A stretch of DNA of 5,895 bases from Bacillota bacterium. GTDB taxonomy: Bacteria; Bacillota; Clostridia; Lachnospirales; Lachnospiraceae. Under the pieces are notes generated by a model, which ran no database searches, had not been told where the DNA came from, and saw only the letters and a program-made list of their open reading frames with translations. Shown piece after piece: positions 1-5,294 of the stretch. The translations under genes were made by a program, and so were the position numbers. Where the stretch lies: contig JAEWMZ010000060.1 of the NCBI GenBank assembly GCA_023392995.1, positions 1 to 5,895 of the forward strand, read 5' to 3'. Within the stretch, counting starts at the first letter, position 1; each line of letters opens with the position of its first letter.

Positions 1-76
1 AGCCATTTCTGTTTATCACACTCTTTATGCTATTTGCATCTTCTACTCTCGGAAATCCAACTATTATGCTAAACAC
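1..76 (-). CDS. Response regulator, probable ANTAR-type antiterminator (N-terminal 25 codons, cut by window edge)
   Basis: Read on the minus strand from a GTG at 76-74, this gives 25 residues beginning MFSIIVGFPRVEDANSIKSV and running off the left end. The hydrophobic strand IIVGFP followed by VEDANSIKSVINRNG matches the beta1-alpha1 start of the receiver domain in clostridial response regulators that end in an RNA-binding ANTAR domain (family knowledge from memory; the phosphorylation Asp and the ANTAR domain lie outside the window). An AGAGG ribosome binding site at 86-90 sits 9 nt from the GTG, and an in-frame TGA at 83-85 excludes any earlier start. An ATG overlapping at 78-76 is out of frame and stops after four codons. 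The gene follows glnA by 50 nt on the same strand with no terminator between, so the two are probably co-transcribed. Proteins of this kind bind leader RNA and prevent termination of nitrogen genes, which fits the terminator in front of glnA. It could instead be another CheY-like regulator; the C-terminus would decide. Confidence 0.68.
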   Translation of the reverse strand, partial: MFSIIVGFPRVEDANSIKSVINRNG

Positions 77-126
77 ATCTGTTCACCTCTTTTCCCCTTA
101 AAAGTATTGATTTGAGATGAAGCCGA

Positions 127-1458
127 CTAAATTCGATAGAGATATTGATCAATCTCCCACTGGGTTACCTGATCACGATACGCTTCCCATTCAGAACGTT
201 TTGCCTCAATGTATTTCTGACTAATATGTTCTCCCAAAACCTCTCGGACAAAATCACTATGCTCCATTTTCTCCACTGCTTCTGCAAGGGTAGAAGGAAG
301 GCTCTTTACCCCAAGGGCTTCTCTTTCTGCTTTGGATAAATCAAAGAGATTCCTATCAATACTTGCCGGAGGTGTCAGCTTATTCTTAATTCCATCCAAA
401 CCTGCTGCCAGGCAGACAGCTAATGCCAGATAAGGATTTGCAGCGGAATCCGGACTTCTAAGCTCAATTCTGGCTGCTGAACCTCTTCCAGCCGGGATTC
501 GAATTAACGGACTTCGGTTGGACGCAGACCATGCAATATATACCGGTGCTTCATAATTTGGCACCAGTCTCTTATAGGAATTAACAATCGGATTTGTAAT
601 AGCTGTCATGCTTTCCATATGCTTCATAACCCCAGCGATAAACTGATATGCCTCCTCACTGAGACCTAATGCATCGGAGGTATCATCAAAGATATTTTTT
701 CCATCTTTTTTTAAAGATACATTGATATGCATGCCGGAACCATCCACACCAAAGTTTGGCTTCGGCATAAAGGTCGCATGCAGACCATGACGCTTCGCAA
801 TGGTACGAGCCACCAGCTTAAAGGTCATAACACTGTCAGCAGCGGTAAGGGCATCCGTATATTTAATATCGATTTCATGCTGAGCTGGTGCTACTTCATG
901 ATGGGAGGCATCTATTTTAAAGCCCATCTCCTCCATGGTGAGTACCATATCTCTTCTTGCATTTTCGCCAAAATCCAAAGGCCCCAGGTCAAAATACCCC
1001 GCTCTTTCATTGGTGATCGTCGTAGGATTGCCATTCTCCTCTAACTGGAATAAGAAGAATTCCAGCTCCGGTCCAACATCGAAGGTATATCCCATTTCTG
1101 CGGCTTCTTCTATCACCTTTTTCAGCGCATATCTTGGATCGCCCTTAAAGGGCTTGCGATCGGCACTGTAGACATCACAAATGAGACGGGCAACTTTCCC
1201 CTGCTGCGGTCTCCAGGGAAAGGTTACATAAGTATCTAAATCCGGATATAAGAACATGTCCGACTCTTCAATCCGCACAAAGCCTTCAATCGAGGAGCCG
1301 TCAAACATACACTCATTATTCAAAGCCTTCTCCAGCTGACTAATCGTTATTGCTACATTTTTCAGGTTACCAAACATATCTGTGAACTGCAGACGGATAA
1401 ATTCAACATCATCCTCTTCCACCATTCTCATAATGTCTTTTTTTGTATAGTTCTTCAT
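127..1458 (-). CDS. glnA: Glutamine synthetase, type I (GSI-alpha)
   Basis: Cytoplasmic dodecameric enzyme that makes glutamine from glutamate, ammonia and ATP. The 443-residue protein has the expected order: N-terminal beta-grasp domain with DGSSIEGF at 53-60, then the catalytic domain with metal ligands in GPELEFF (E131, E133) and HHEVAPAQHEID (E188, E195), the ATP-binding KPNFGVDGSGMH at 233-244, the flap NYEAP at 301-305, NRSPLIRIP at 314-322 and IELRSPD at 331-337. Length and the lack of the adenylylation-loop insertion mark it as GSI-alpha as in Bacillus. R62 and flap E303 correspond to residues (R62, E304) tied to feedback inhibition by glutamine there. The reading frame extends to a GTG at 1467-1465, but that codon overlaps the AAGGAG at 1467-1472, so the ATG at 1458-1456, 8 nt from that site, is the real start. 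It is the first gene of an operon with the partial regulator gene downstream, preceded by a promoter and a leader terminator. Confidence 0.98.
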   Translation of the reverse strand: MKNYTKKDIMRMVEEDDVEFIRLQFTDMFGNLKNVAITISQLEKALNNECMFDGSSIEGFVRIEESDMFLYPDLDTYVTFPWRPQQGKVARLICDVYSADRKPFKGDPRYALKKVIEEAAEMGYTFDVGPELEFFLFQLEENGNPTTITNERAGYFDLGPLDFGENARRDMVLTMEEMGFKIDASHHEVAPAQHEIDIKYTDALTAADSVMTFKLVARTIAKRHGLHATFMPKPNFGVDGSGMHINVSLKKDGKNIFDDTSDALGLSEEAYQFIAGVMKHMESMTAITNPIVNSYKRLVPNYEAPVYIAWSASNRSPLIRIPAGRGSAARIELRSPDSAANPYLALAVCLAAGLDGIKNKLTPPASIDRNLFDLSKAEREALGVKSLPSTLAEAVEKMEHSDFVREVLGEHISQKYIEAKRSEWEAYRDQVTQWEIDQYLYRI

Positions 1459-1466
1459 ATCGTTCA

Positions 1467-1472
1467 CTCCTT
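1467..1472 (-). promoter_or_regulatory. Ribosome binding site that sets the glnA start
   Basis: AAGGAG on the minus strand, 8 nt upstream of the ATG at 1458-1456. It overlaps the possible GTG start at 1467-1465, which rules that start out and shortens the protein from 446 to 443 residues. Confidence 0.88.
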
Positions 1473-1541
1473 ACTCATATTGTTGGGATCGGTATCATTT
1501 CACTATTTTAAGTAGTTTCTGGACAATCCTTTTAATACTGT

Positions 1542-1584
1542 AAAAAAATGGGCAAAAGTCTCCTTTTCGGATCGCCTTTGCCCA
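1542..1584 (-). terminator. Intrinsic terminator in the glnA leader (probable attenuator)
   Basis: On the minus strand, TGGGCAAA (1584-1577) pairs perfectly with TTTGCCCA (1556-1549), followed at once by seven T residues (1548-1542). This is a textbook Rho-independent terminator, but it lies between the glnA promoter and the glnA ribosome binding site, pointing into the gene. No gene ends just upstream that it could serve: the alcohol dehydrogenase gene stops 368 nt away and has its own terminator at 1848-1897. The loop contains TCC and GGA segments that can form an upper stem, separated from the lower stem by an internal loop with opposed GA dinucleotides. With a start site near 1589 the terminated RNA would be only about 48 nt. 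The simplest reading is conditional termination of glnA, relieved under nitrogen limitation by an ANTAR protein such as the one encoded downstream. Confidence 0.85.
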
Positions 1585-1595
1585 CATTATCTAAG

Positions 1596-1624
1596 ATAAT
1601 AACAGCAGGACTATCGATTGTCAA
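1596..1624 (-). promoter_or_regulatory. Sigma-A promoter of the glnA operon
   Basis: Minus-strand TTGACA (1624-1619), 17-nt spacer, TATTAT (1601-1596). The -35 is a perfect consensus and the -10 differs at one base. The predicted start is about 1588-1590, only a few bases before the leader hairpin, giving a leader of about 130 nt before the glnA ATG. I see no clear Bacillus-type GlnR/TnrA operator (TGTNA-N7-TNACA) near it. Confidence 0.75.
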
Positions 1625-1737
1625 TATCATTTATTGATCCATTCCATATTTCACTTAGTATGCCGTATCTTTTATATCAAAATCCTTCTATGTATCAAAT
1701 ATTTGTATAACCTTCGTATTCTAAATAATTATAAACT

Positions 1738-1807
1738 CTAGGGTGTGTCTGAAAACTGCTTGTGCTGGGCATTCAGAGCATACGATGAGTTTTCAGACAC
1801 GCCCTAG
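1738..1807. repeat. 70-nt near-perfect palindrome, possible miniature mobile element or IS-end relic
   Basis: The arms at 1738-1757 (CTAGGGTGTGTCTGAAAACT) and 1788-1807 are reverse complements at 19 of 20 positions, with a 30-nt loop that is clearly more GC-rich than the surrounding spacer. Both outer ends read CTAG, and no T-run follows on either strand, so it is not a normal terminator. Short elements with GTGTCTGAAAA-like inverted ends recall termini of IS1182-type transposons (memory only, not checked). A small folded RNA or a REP-like element is the alternative. Confidence 0.6.
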
Positions 1808-1847
1808 TTCCTATTCTTGGATGGACAGGAAAAATCTTTTTTTGTTG

Positions 1848-1897
1848 AAAAAGCTGTATTTTGAAACATTCCATGTCTTTTCATACAGCAGTTTTTT
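1848..1897. terminator. Bidirectional hairpin terminator behind the alcohol dehydrogenase gene
   Basis: GCTGTAT at 1853-1859 pairs with ATACAGC at 1883-1889. The 23-nt interior can fold further (GAAA with TTTC, CAT with ATG). On the minus strand the stem is followed by five T residues (1852-1848), which fits termination of the dehydrogenase gene that stops at 1952. On the plus strand AG and six T residues (1892-1897) follow. The stem is only moderately GC-rich. Confidence 0.6.
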
Positions 1898-1899
1898 CA

Positions 1900-1919
1900 T
1901 GTCCTATATTGTCCTATAT
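1900..1919. repeat. 10-bp perfect tandem duplication
   Basis: TGTCCTATAT occurs twice head to tail (1900-1909 and 1910-1919) in the spacer behind the alcohol dehydrogenase gene. Probably replication slippage; no function is evident. Confidence 0.7.
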
Positions 1920-1951
1920 TATTTTTACTTTTGATCACTATCTTTATATAT

Positions 1952-3076
1952 TTATATTACATTCAAACTTCTTTCATACATCTGGATCAAATCTTCTTTC
2001 TCCGGCTTAACCTTAGAATTTAAGATATTTTTTGCTTTTATTGCGATACCTGCATATTTCTCGATTTCTTGTCCTGTAATTCGTTCTCGATCTCCTAAAA
2101 GTCTTAGGAACAGTGCTTCCAAATCATCCAAGGAAGAAAAGGACATAGCTGATAGAATCTGTTTCACTAATGCGGCATCCTGCTTCATTACAAATCTTAA
2201 AAAGCTGGGGAGTAAAAGACCATTTGCCCGTCCATGATCGATGTTCTTAAAATAGGTTAGTGAATATCCCATAGAGTGTACCGCCGTAGTGCCTGTGTGG
2301 GAGATTACTACACCTGCCAGCATGGAACCATATAAGAGCTTCTCGCGAAGCTGCATTGGTATTTCTGCTGCCGGCTTGTTGGTATCCGGTGACAGAGCGG
2401 ATAAGCATGGCACAATTTCTTGTATGCTCTGAACTGCGATACCATCACTCACTTTCGTAGCTCTGACCGACAGCATTCCTTCAATGGCATGAGACAAAGC
2501 ATCGACTCCGGTATTGACTGTAATCTCTACCGATAGATTTCTCATATATTTTGCATCCAGCAGCGCTAATTTAGGAAAAATTGCAGGTGAAGCTATGCTT
2601 GTTTTCGTTTGCCCTTCCGTATTCGTTAAAATTGAATAGGGTGTAACCTCAGACCCGGTACCGGCAGTGGTAGGGATCAGTACCAAGGGTAATGCCTGAT
2701 TCACGAATTTGCCCAGGAAGATCTCCTCCTCTGCAATATCCTGTACTGCAAGTAAGGCGATTGCTTTTGCTGCGTCCATCGGAGAGCCTCCGCCGATTCC
2801 TATAATAAAGTCGGCTTTCTTCTCTTTCGCATAGGCTGCTCCTTCATACACACAAGCTACGGTAGGGTTTGCCATGATCCGGTCAAATAGTTCATATTCG
2901 ATCCCCTGACTTTCCAAGGCCTCCTCCACATCTTGCAAGGCTCCATTGATTTTCGCAGAATTCGTACCGGTAACAATCAATGCTTTCCTTCCATATTCCT
3001 TTAACAGGACTGCTTGCTTCGTGACACAGTCCTCCCCCATGATTACCTTTGTTGGCATATAGAAATTTAATTCCAT
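1952..3076 (-). CDS. Iron-containing alcohol dehydrogenase (group III)
   Basis: Cytoplasmic NAD(P)-dependent oxidoreductase of 374 residues, the usual length for this family. The N-terminal Rossmann-like domain has ALIVTG (32-37), GIGGGSPMDAAK at 93-104 for the nucleotide pyrophosphate, and PTTAGTGSEVT at 135-145. The C-terminal helical domain supplies the metal ligands D192 and H196 (DALSHAIEG), H267 (AVHSMGY) and H281 (DHGRANG). Two positions depart from well-known members such as FucO: its second His of the HxxxH motif is Y271 here, and the proline of the usual PHG motif is D280. G37 stands where NADH-preferring enzymes often carry Asp, which hints at NADPH (inference). Substrate cannot be told from sequence; a short-chain alcohol/aldehyde is the default. 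The ATG at 3076 has AAAGG at 3090-3094, an unusually long 13 nt away, with no better start nearby. It has its own promoter and terminator, so it is probably monocistronic. Confidence 0.93.
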   Translation of the reverse strand: MELNFYMPTKVIMGEDCVTKQAVLLKEYGRKALIVTGTNSAKINGALQDVEEALESQGIEYELFDRIMANPTVACVYEGAAYAKEKKADFIIGIGGGSPMDAAKAIALLAVQDIAEEEIFLGKFVNQALPLVLIPTTAGTGSEVTPYSILTNTEGQTKTSIASPAIFPKLALLDAKYMRNLSVEITVNTGVDALSHAIEGMLSVRATKVSDGIAVQSIQEIVPCLSALSPDTNKPAAEIPMQLREKLLYGSMLAGVVISHTGTTAVHSMGYSLTYFKNIDHGRANGLLLPSFLRFVMKQDAALVKQILSAMSFSSLDDLEALFLRLLGDRERITGQEIEKYAGIAIKAKNILNSKVKPEKEDLIQMYERSLNVI

Positions 3077-3129
3077 TTGTTAGCTCACACCTTTCCTCAT
3101 ATTATCTATGTTATCATTATCTTCTTTTC

Positions 3130-3184
3130 ATTGACAGGAAGCTAGTACTAGGTTAATTATACAATTTATACCATCCCTGTCAAT
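3130..3184. repeat. Paired inverted repeat around the dehydrogenase promoter, with a central palindrome
   Basis: ATTGACAGG at 3130-3138 is the exact reverse complement of CCTGTCAAT at 3176-3184. One arm covers the -35 box of the dehydrogenase promoter, the other lies about 11-19 nt downstream of the predicted start, and the centre falls on the -10 box. Inside, CTAGTACTAG (3142-3151) is a perfect 10-bp palindrome over the predicted start site. This could be a two-site operator; the inner palindrome may be a second one. The arm at 3130-3138 also gives a plus-strand TTGACA, but the matching -10 (TAATTA at 3154-3159, spacer 17) is weak and no plus-strand gene follows. Confidence 0.5.
3156..3183 (-). 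promoter_or_regulatory. Consensus sigma-A promoter of the alcohol dehydrogenase gene
   Basis: Minus-strand TTGACA (3183-3178), 16-nt spacer, TATAAT (3161-3156): both boxes are perfect. The predicted start is near 3149, leaving a leader of about 73 nt. A promoter this strong suggests that a repressor holds it in check, in line with the inverted repeats around it. Confidence 0.8.
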
Positions 3185-3366
3185 CAGAAGAAGAACTTAA
3201 TCGAAATATTTCATCAAAGTTGAAGGGGAACTCTTCCTTTTTTCTGATGATGAGCAGGCTTTTTATCTCCTGTATAAGTTCTATGATTCCTCAGGTTACT
3301 ATTAAGTTAAGCTATATCCTCAGCTACTCAAATCCAACGATAAGGATTCACTTTTACCACAAGATT

Positions 3367-3403
3367 AAAAAAATAGATTGCTATTACAGCAACCTACTTT
3401 TTT
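3367..3403. terminator. Bidirectional terminator between yccF-type gene and dehydrogenase promoter
   Basis: TAGATTGC (3374-3381) and GCAACCTA (3389-3396) form a stem with one A-C mismatch and a 7-nt loop. Seven A residues (3367-3373) precede it and six T residues (3398-3403) follow, so a T-run follows the stem on either strand. It lies about 120 nt past the stop of the YccF-type gene at 3521 and should end that minus-strand transcript. The rest of 3185-3520 holds only weak short hairpins and no convincing gene. Confidence 0.72.
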
Positions 3404-3520
3404 ATCAATGTGACTCTCGTTGTATGTTTCTTTGATACCTTAATTTTATCAAAACGTTACAGGTACCAATGCATCCCTGTTCTAAGTCTGAAGGCAAACA
3501 CCTTTGAACGGAACTGCTTC

Positions 3521-3883
3521 CTAATTTTCTATTGTTGACCCGAAGGGCATTAATGCTAATTTTGCAATTTTAAAGTGCTGTAGTCCAAAGGGTATCCCGA
3601 TCACTGTAATGCATAAAAGCAACCCAAAGACTGCTGATGCAATCGCCATTGGGATTCCCGTAACGATCATCCAAATGATATTCAGCAGCAAGGAACCGGC
3701 TCCTCCGCCATATCTGATCTCTTTTCCAAAGGGAAAGAAAGCCAGTTCAGCAAATTTAAAACACTGCATTCCGACAGGAATTCCGACAATTGTGATGCAC
3801 CAAAGGATTCCCGACAGGATCCATCCTAAGCCACTTAAAAATCCTCCGCATAGAAACCATATGATATTACCTAAACACCCCAT
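3521..3883 (-). CDS. YccF-domain small inner-membrane protein
   Basis: A 120-residue hydrophobic protein made of two tandem YccF-type repeats. Repeat 1 (about 5-53) and repeat 2 (about 67-115) share the pattern NIIW, a Gly-rich hydrophobic stretch, then CITIVGIP or CITVIGIP, xGxQxFKxAxLA and PFG. Each repeat offers one or two hydrophobic segments (about 6-38 and 66-100), so it should lie in the cytoplasmic membrane. The family (Pfam YccF) is widespread, has no settled biochemical role, and usually has this two-repeat layout; E. coli YccF is somewhat longer. The ATG at 3883 is well supported by AAGGAG at 3892-3897, 8 nt upstream. The gene stands alone, with candidate promoters at 3977-4005 and 4085-4113 and a terminator at 3367-3403. 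Family assignment is firm; function is unknown. Confidence 0.9.
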   Translation of the reverse strand: MGCLGNIIWFLCGGFLSGLGWILSGILWCITIVGIPVGMQCFKFAELAFFPFGKEIRYGGGAGSLLLNIIWMIVTGIPMAIASAVFGLLLCITVIGIPFGLQHFKIAKLALMPFGSTIEN

Positions 3884-3976
3884 TTTTTACGCTCCTTTTC
3901 ATGTATTTTCCAGTACTGTATTGGGTAGATTCCACTTAATATCAGTGGCAGATATTTGCGCTGAGACAAAGCCTAG

Positions 3977-4005
3977 AAAATACGTCAAATTCATTTCCAT
4001 GTCAA
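3977..4005 (-). promoter_or_regulatory. Candidate promoter of the YccF-type gene (proximal)
   Basis: Minus-strand TTGACA (4005-4000), 17-nt spacer, TATTTT (3982-3977). The -35 is perfect and the -10 fair. The -35 lies inside the 10-bp palindrome GTCAATTGAC at 4001-4010. The predicted start near 3970 gives an 87-nt leader. Confidence 0.5.
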
Positions 4006-4060
4006 TTGACGGCAACACAGAATCAGCGTAATAGCGGGTACCTTACTAAGCAATAACTTA

Positions 4061-4082
4061 TACTAGTTAGTTCGTACTAGTT
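4061..4082. repeat. Direct repeat TACTAGTT, 14-bp period
   Basis: TACTAGTT at 4061-4068 and again at 4075-4082. The pair covers the predicted start site of the distal promoter at 4085-4113, and the core CTAGTA/TACTAG also occurs in the palindrome at the dehydrogenase start site (3142-3151). Possible regulator site; could be chance in AT-rich DNA. Confidence 0.35.
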
Positions 4083-4084
4083 CC

Positions 4085-4113
4085 ATCATATGACGTCACA
4101 GCTGTAATTGCAA
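4085..4113 (-). promoter_or_regulatory. Candidate distal promoter reading toward the YccF-type gene
   Basis: Minus-strand TTGCAA (4113-4108), 17-nt spacer, TATGAT (4090-4085). The 8-bp palindrome TGACGTCA (4091-4098) sits directly against the -10 box. The predicted start near 4078 is about 195 nt from the YccF-type ATG. Because TTGCAA is self-complementary, a plus-strand TATAAT at 4129-4134 could share it, but the 15-nt spacing is poor. Confidence 0.35.
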
Positions 4114-4134
4114 TATACTTAAGCGTACTATAAT

Positions 4135-4408
4135 CTAATTTTAAGTTTATCTTCCCATTCTTTCTGAAAGGGTTAATCTTTCCTACTCTTTCTATTGATT
4201 TTTATTCGGTTTTATTCATAAATTTTCGGAATAATTATGTATACGTATATGTATATGTACACACATCCAGATGGCGCAGATCGGCATCTATGAATTGACT
4301 TCTTTTAGGCAATTCAAGGAATGGTAAGGCAAGTCCAGATGGATATATATGCATGCATATTCATTCCAAGACATAAATCCGACTTTTGACTCTCGAATCA
4401 TACTTTAT
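4135..4408. other. Gene-free spacer with short repeats and an alternating purine-pyrimidine run
   Basis: No convincing reading frame on either strand. It holds a 31-nt strictly alternating purine-pyrimidine run (4236-4266); the direct repeat TCCAGATGG at 4266-4274 and 4334-4342; an inverted repeat TGAATTG/CAATTCA (4291-4297, 4310-4316); and the 14-bp palindrome ATATGCATGCATAT (4347-4360). The part from about 4261 to 4342 is richer in GC than its flanks. It lies downstream of the RpiR-type gene, where a terminator is expected, but no stem with a minus-strand T-run is visible. Confidence 0.5.
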
Positions 4409-5263
4409 TTAAAATACTTTATTCAATACCGATTCTGTTGTCTTATGATTATTCACATTACTAGCGTCATACCTCTTCTTATAATATTCCATATATAACA
4501 GGTCAATCAGATATAGAATGCTAATCTGAGCCGAGGTGGAGCCTCCTTCCAGGGGGCCTTCGTGGGCACCGCACAAGATGGTAACATCCGCATAATTCGA
4601 AAGCGGTGATTTCTCATATCTGGTTATAATTATCACCTTGGCTCCATTTTCTTTGGCAAGCCTTGCGGTCTGTATGGAATCCTTGGTGGAGCCGGAATAA
4701 GATATTACGATTGCCAAATCATTCTGTGTCAGCATGGAGGCCACCATGGCTTGCATGTGGGAATCCATAAAACAATTGACCTTTGGTGTTATCTTTAAAA
4801 ACTTATTGGTTGCTGCAAGAGCTGACACCATGCTTGTCCCCACTCCAAAGAAATAGATTCTCTCAGCCTTATCAAAATAATACATGGCTCGCGCAATCTC
4901 CTCGGGCTTTAATAAGGAATATGCCTCTTTGATGGCGCTCATATTATTTTGAAGAACCTTATTCGAGATTATTTCAAAGGAATCCTCTAAATGAATGGGC
5001 TGTATTCCGGCGGCATTCTCAATCTCTGATTTATCGCTCATACTCAGGGATAGCTGCATCCTAAATTCCTGATACCCCTGCAGACTCATTGTCCGGCAGA
5101 AACGAAACACACTGGTATCTCCCACCTCACAGGCAGCGGCCAAGTCGGTAATCGACATAAAGATTACTTGTTTCGGATATTGTAAAATATAATCTGCCAC
5201 CTTCTTTTCTGCCTTGGTAAACTGCTCATAGGTAGCTTCTATTTTTTTTAAGAAATCGCTCAT
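4409..5263 (-). CDS. MurR/RpiR-family transcriptional regulator (HTH plus SIS domain)
   Basis: A 284-residue cytoplasmic DNA-binding regulator. The N-terminal RpiR-type helix-turn-helix domain covers about 1-76, with SITDLAAACEVGDTSVFRFCR (37-57) as the helix-turn-helix. After a linker comes a SIS sugar-phosphate-binding domain, about 120-255, with IYFFGVGTS (136-144), the loop VISYSGSTKDS (186-196) and KVIIITRYEKSPLS (209-222). The length is normal for the family, and both domains are intact. Such proteins sense phosphosugars and usually control the adjacent catabolic genes. Divergence from nagB, 430 nt apart, points to glucosamine-6-phosphate or a related amino-sugar phosphate as ligand (inference). 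Start: the ATG at 5263 with AGAGG at 5273-5277, 9 nt away. Its leader holds a 13-bp repeat array, possibly for self-regulation. The last 25 or so residues are polar and outside the SIS fold. Confidence 0.93.
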   Translation of the reverse strand: MSDFLKKIEATYEQFTKAEKKVADYILQYPKQVIFMSITDLAAACEVGDTSVFRFCRTMSLQGYQEFRMQLSLSMSDKSEIENAAGIQPIHLEDSFEIISNKVLQNNMSAIKEAYSLLKPEEIARAMYYFDKAERIYFFGVGTSMVSALAATNKFLKITPKVNCFMDSHMQAMVASMLTQNDLAIVISYSGSTKDSIQTARLAKENGAKVIIITRYEKSPLSNYADVTILCGAHEGPLEGGSTSAQISILYLIDLLYMEYYKKRYDASNVNNHKTTESVLNKVF

Positions 5264-5294
5264 TCTTTATTACCTCTAAATTCCATATCAAGTT

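Noticed and set aside
145..1171. Plus-strand reading frames antisense to glnA (145-339, 727-1044, 935-1171)
   Set aside because: They lie fully inside a certain gene on the other strand and show no domain character.
1459..1467. Upstream GTG start for glnA giving three extra residues
   Set aside because: The GTG overlaps the AAGGAG ribosome binding site; the ATG at 1458 has ideal spacing and matches the family length.
1585..1660. First (P1) ANTAR hairpin upstream of the glnA terminator
   Set aside because: No stem with an A-x-x-G hexaloop is convincing there, and the sequence is occupied by the promoter. A GAC/GTC pairing around ATCGAT overlaps the -35 box and has an A-A mismatch.
1743..1934. 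63-codon plus-strand frame through the 70-nt palindrome and terminator
   Set aside because: It is made of repeat and hairpin sequence, with no ribosome binding site or family resemblance.
3130..3190. Rex-type redox operator at the dehydrogenase promoter
   Set aside because: The TTGTATAATTAAC stretch does not keep the second half of the TTGTTA-N6-TAACAA pattern.
3222..3243. Small plus-strand hairpin (GGAA-CTC-TTCC with G-U extension) followed by a T-run
   Set aside because: Only four strong pairs and no plus-strand gene upstream to terminate.
3220..3435. 71-codon plus-strand frame beginning with TTG
   Set aside because: Weak start, composition typical of AT-rich noise, and it spans the bidirectional terminator at 3367-3403.
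3431..3453. TTTGATA/TATCAAA inverted repeat behind the YccF-type gene
   Set aside because: AT-only stem apart from one pair and no T-run after it; the structure at 3367-3403 is the better terminator.
3609..4031. 140-codon plus-strand frame
   Set aside because: Antisense to the YccF-type gene, which has clear repeat structure and a good ribosome binding site; the remainder runs over its promoter region.
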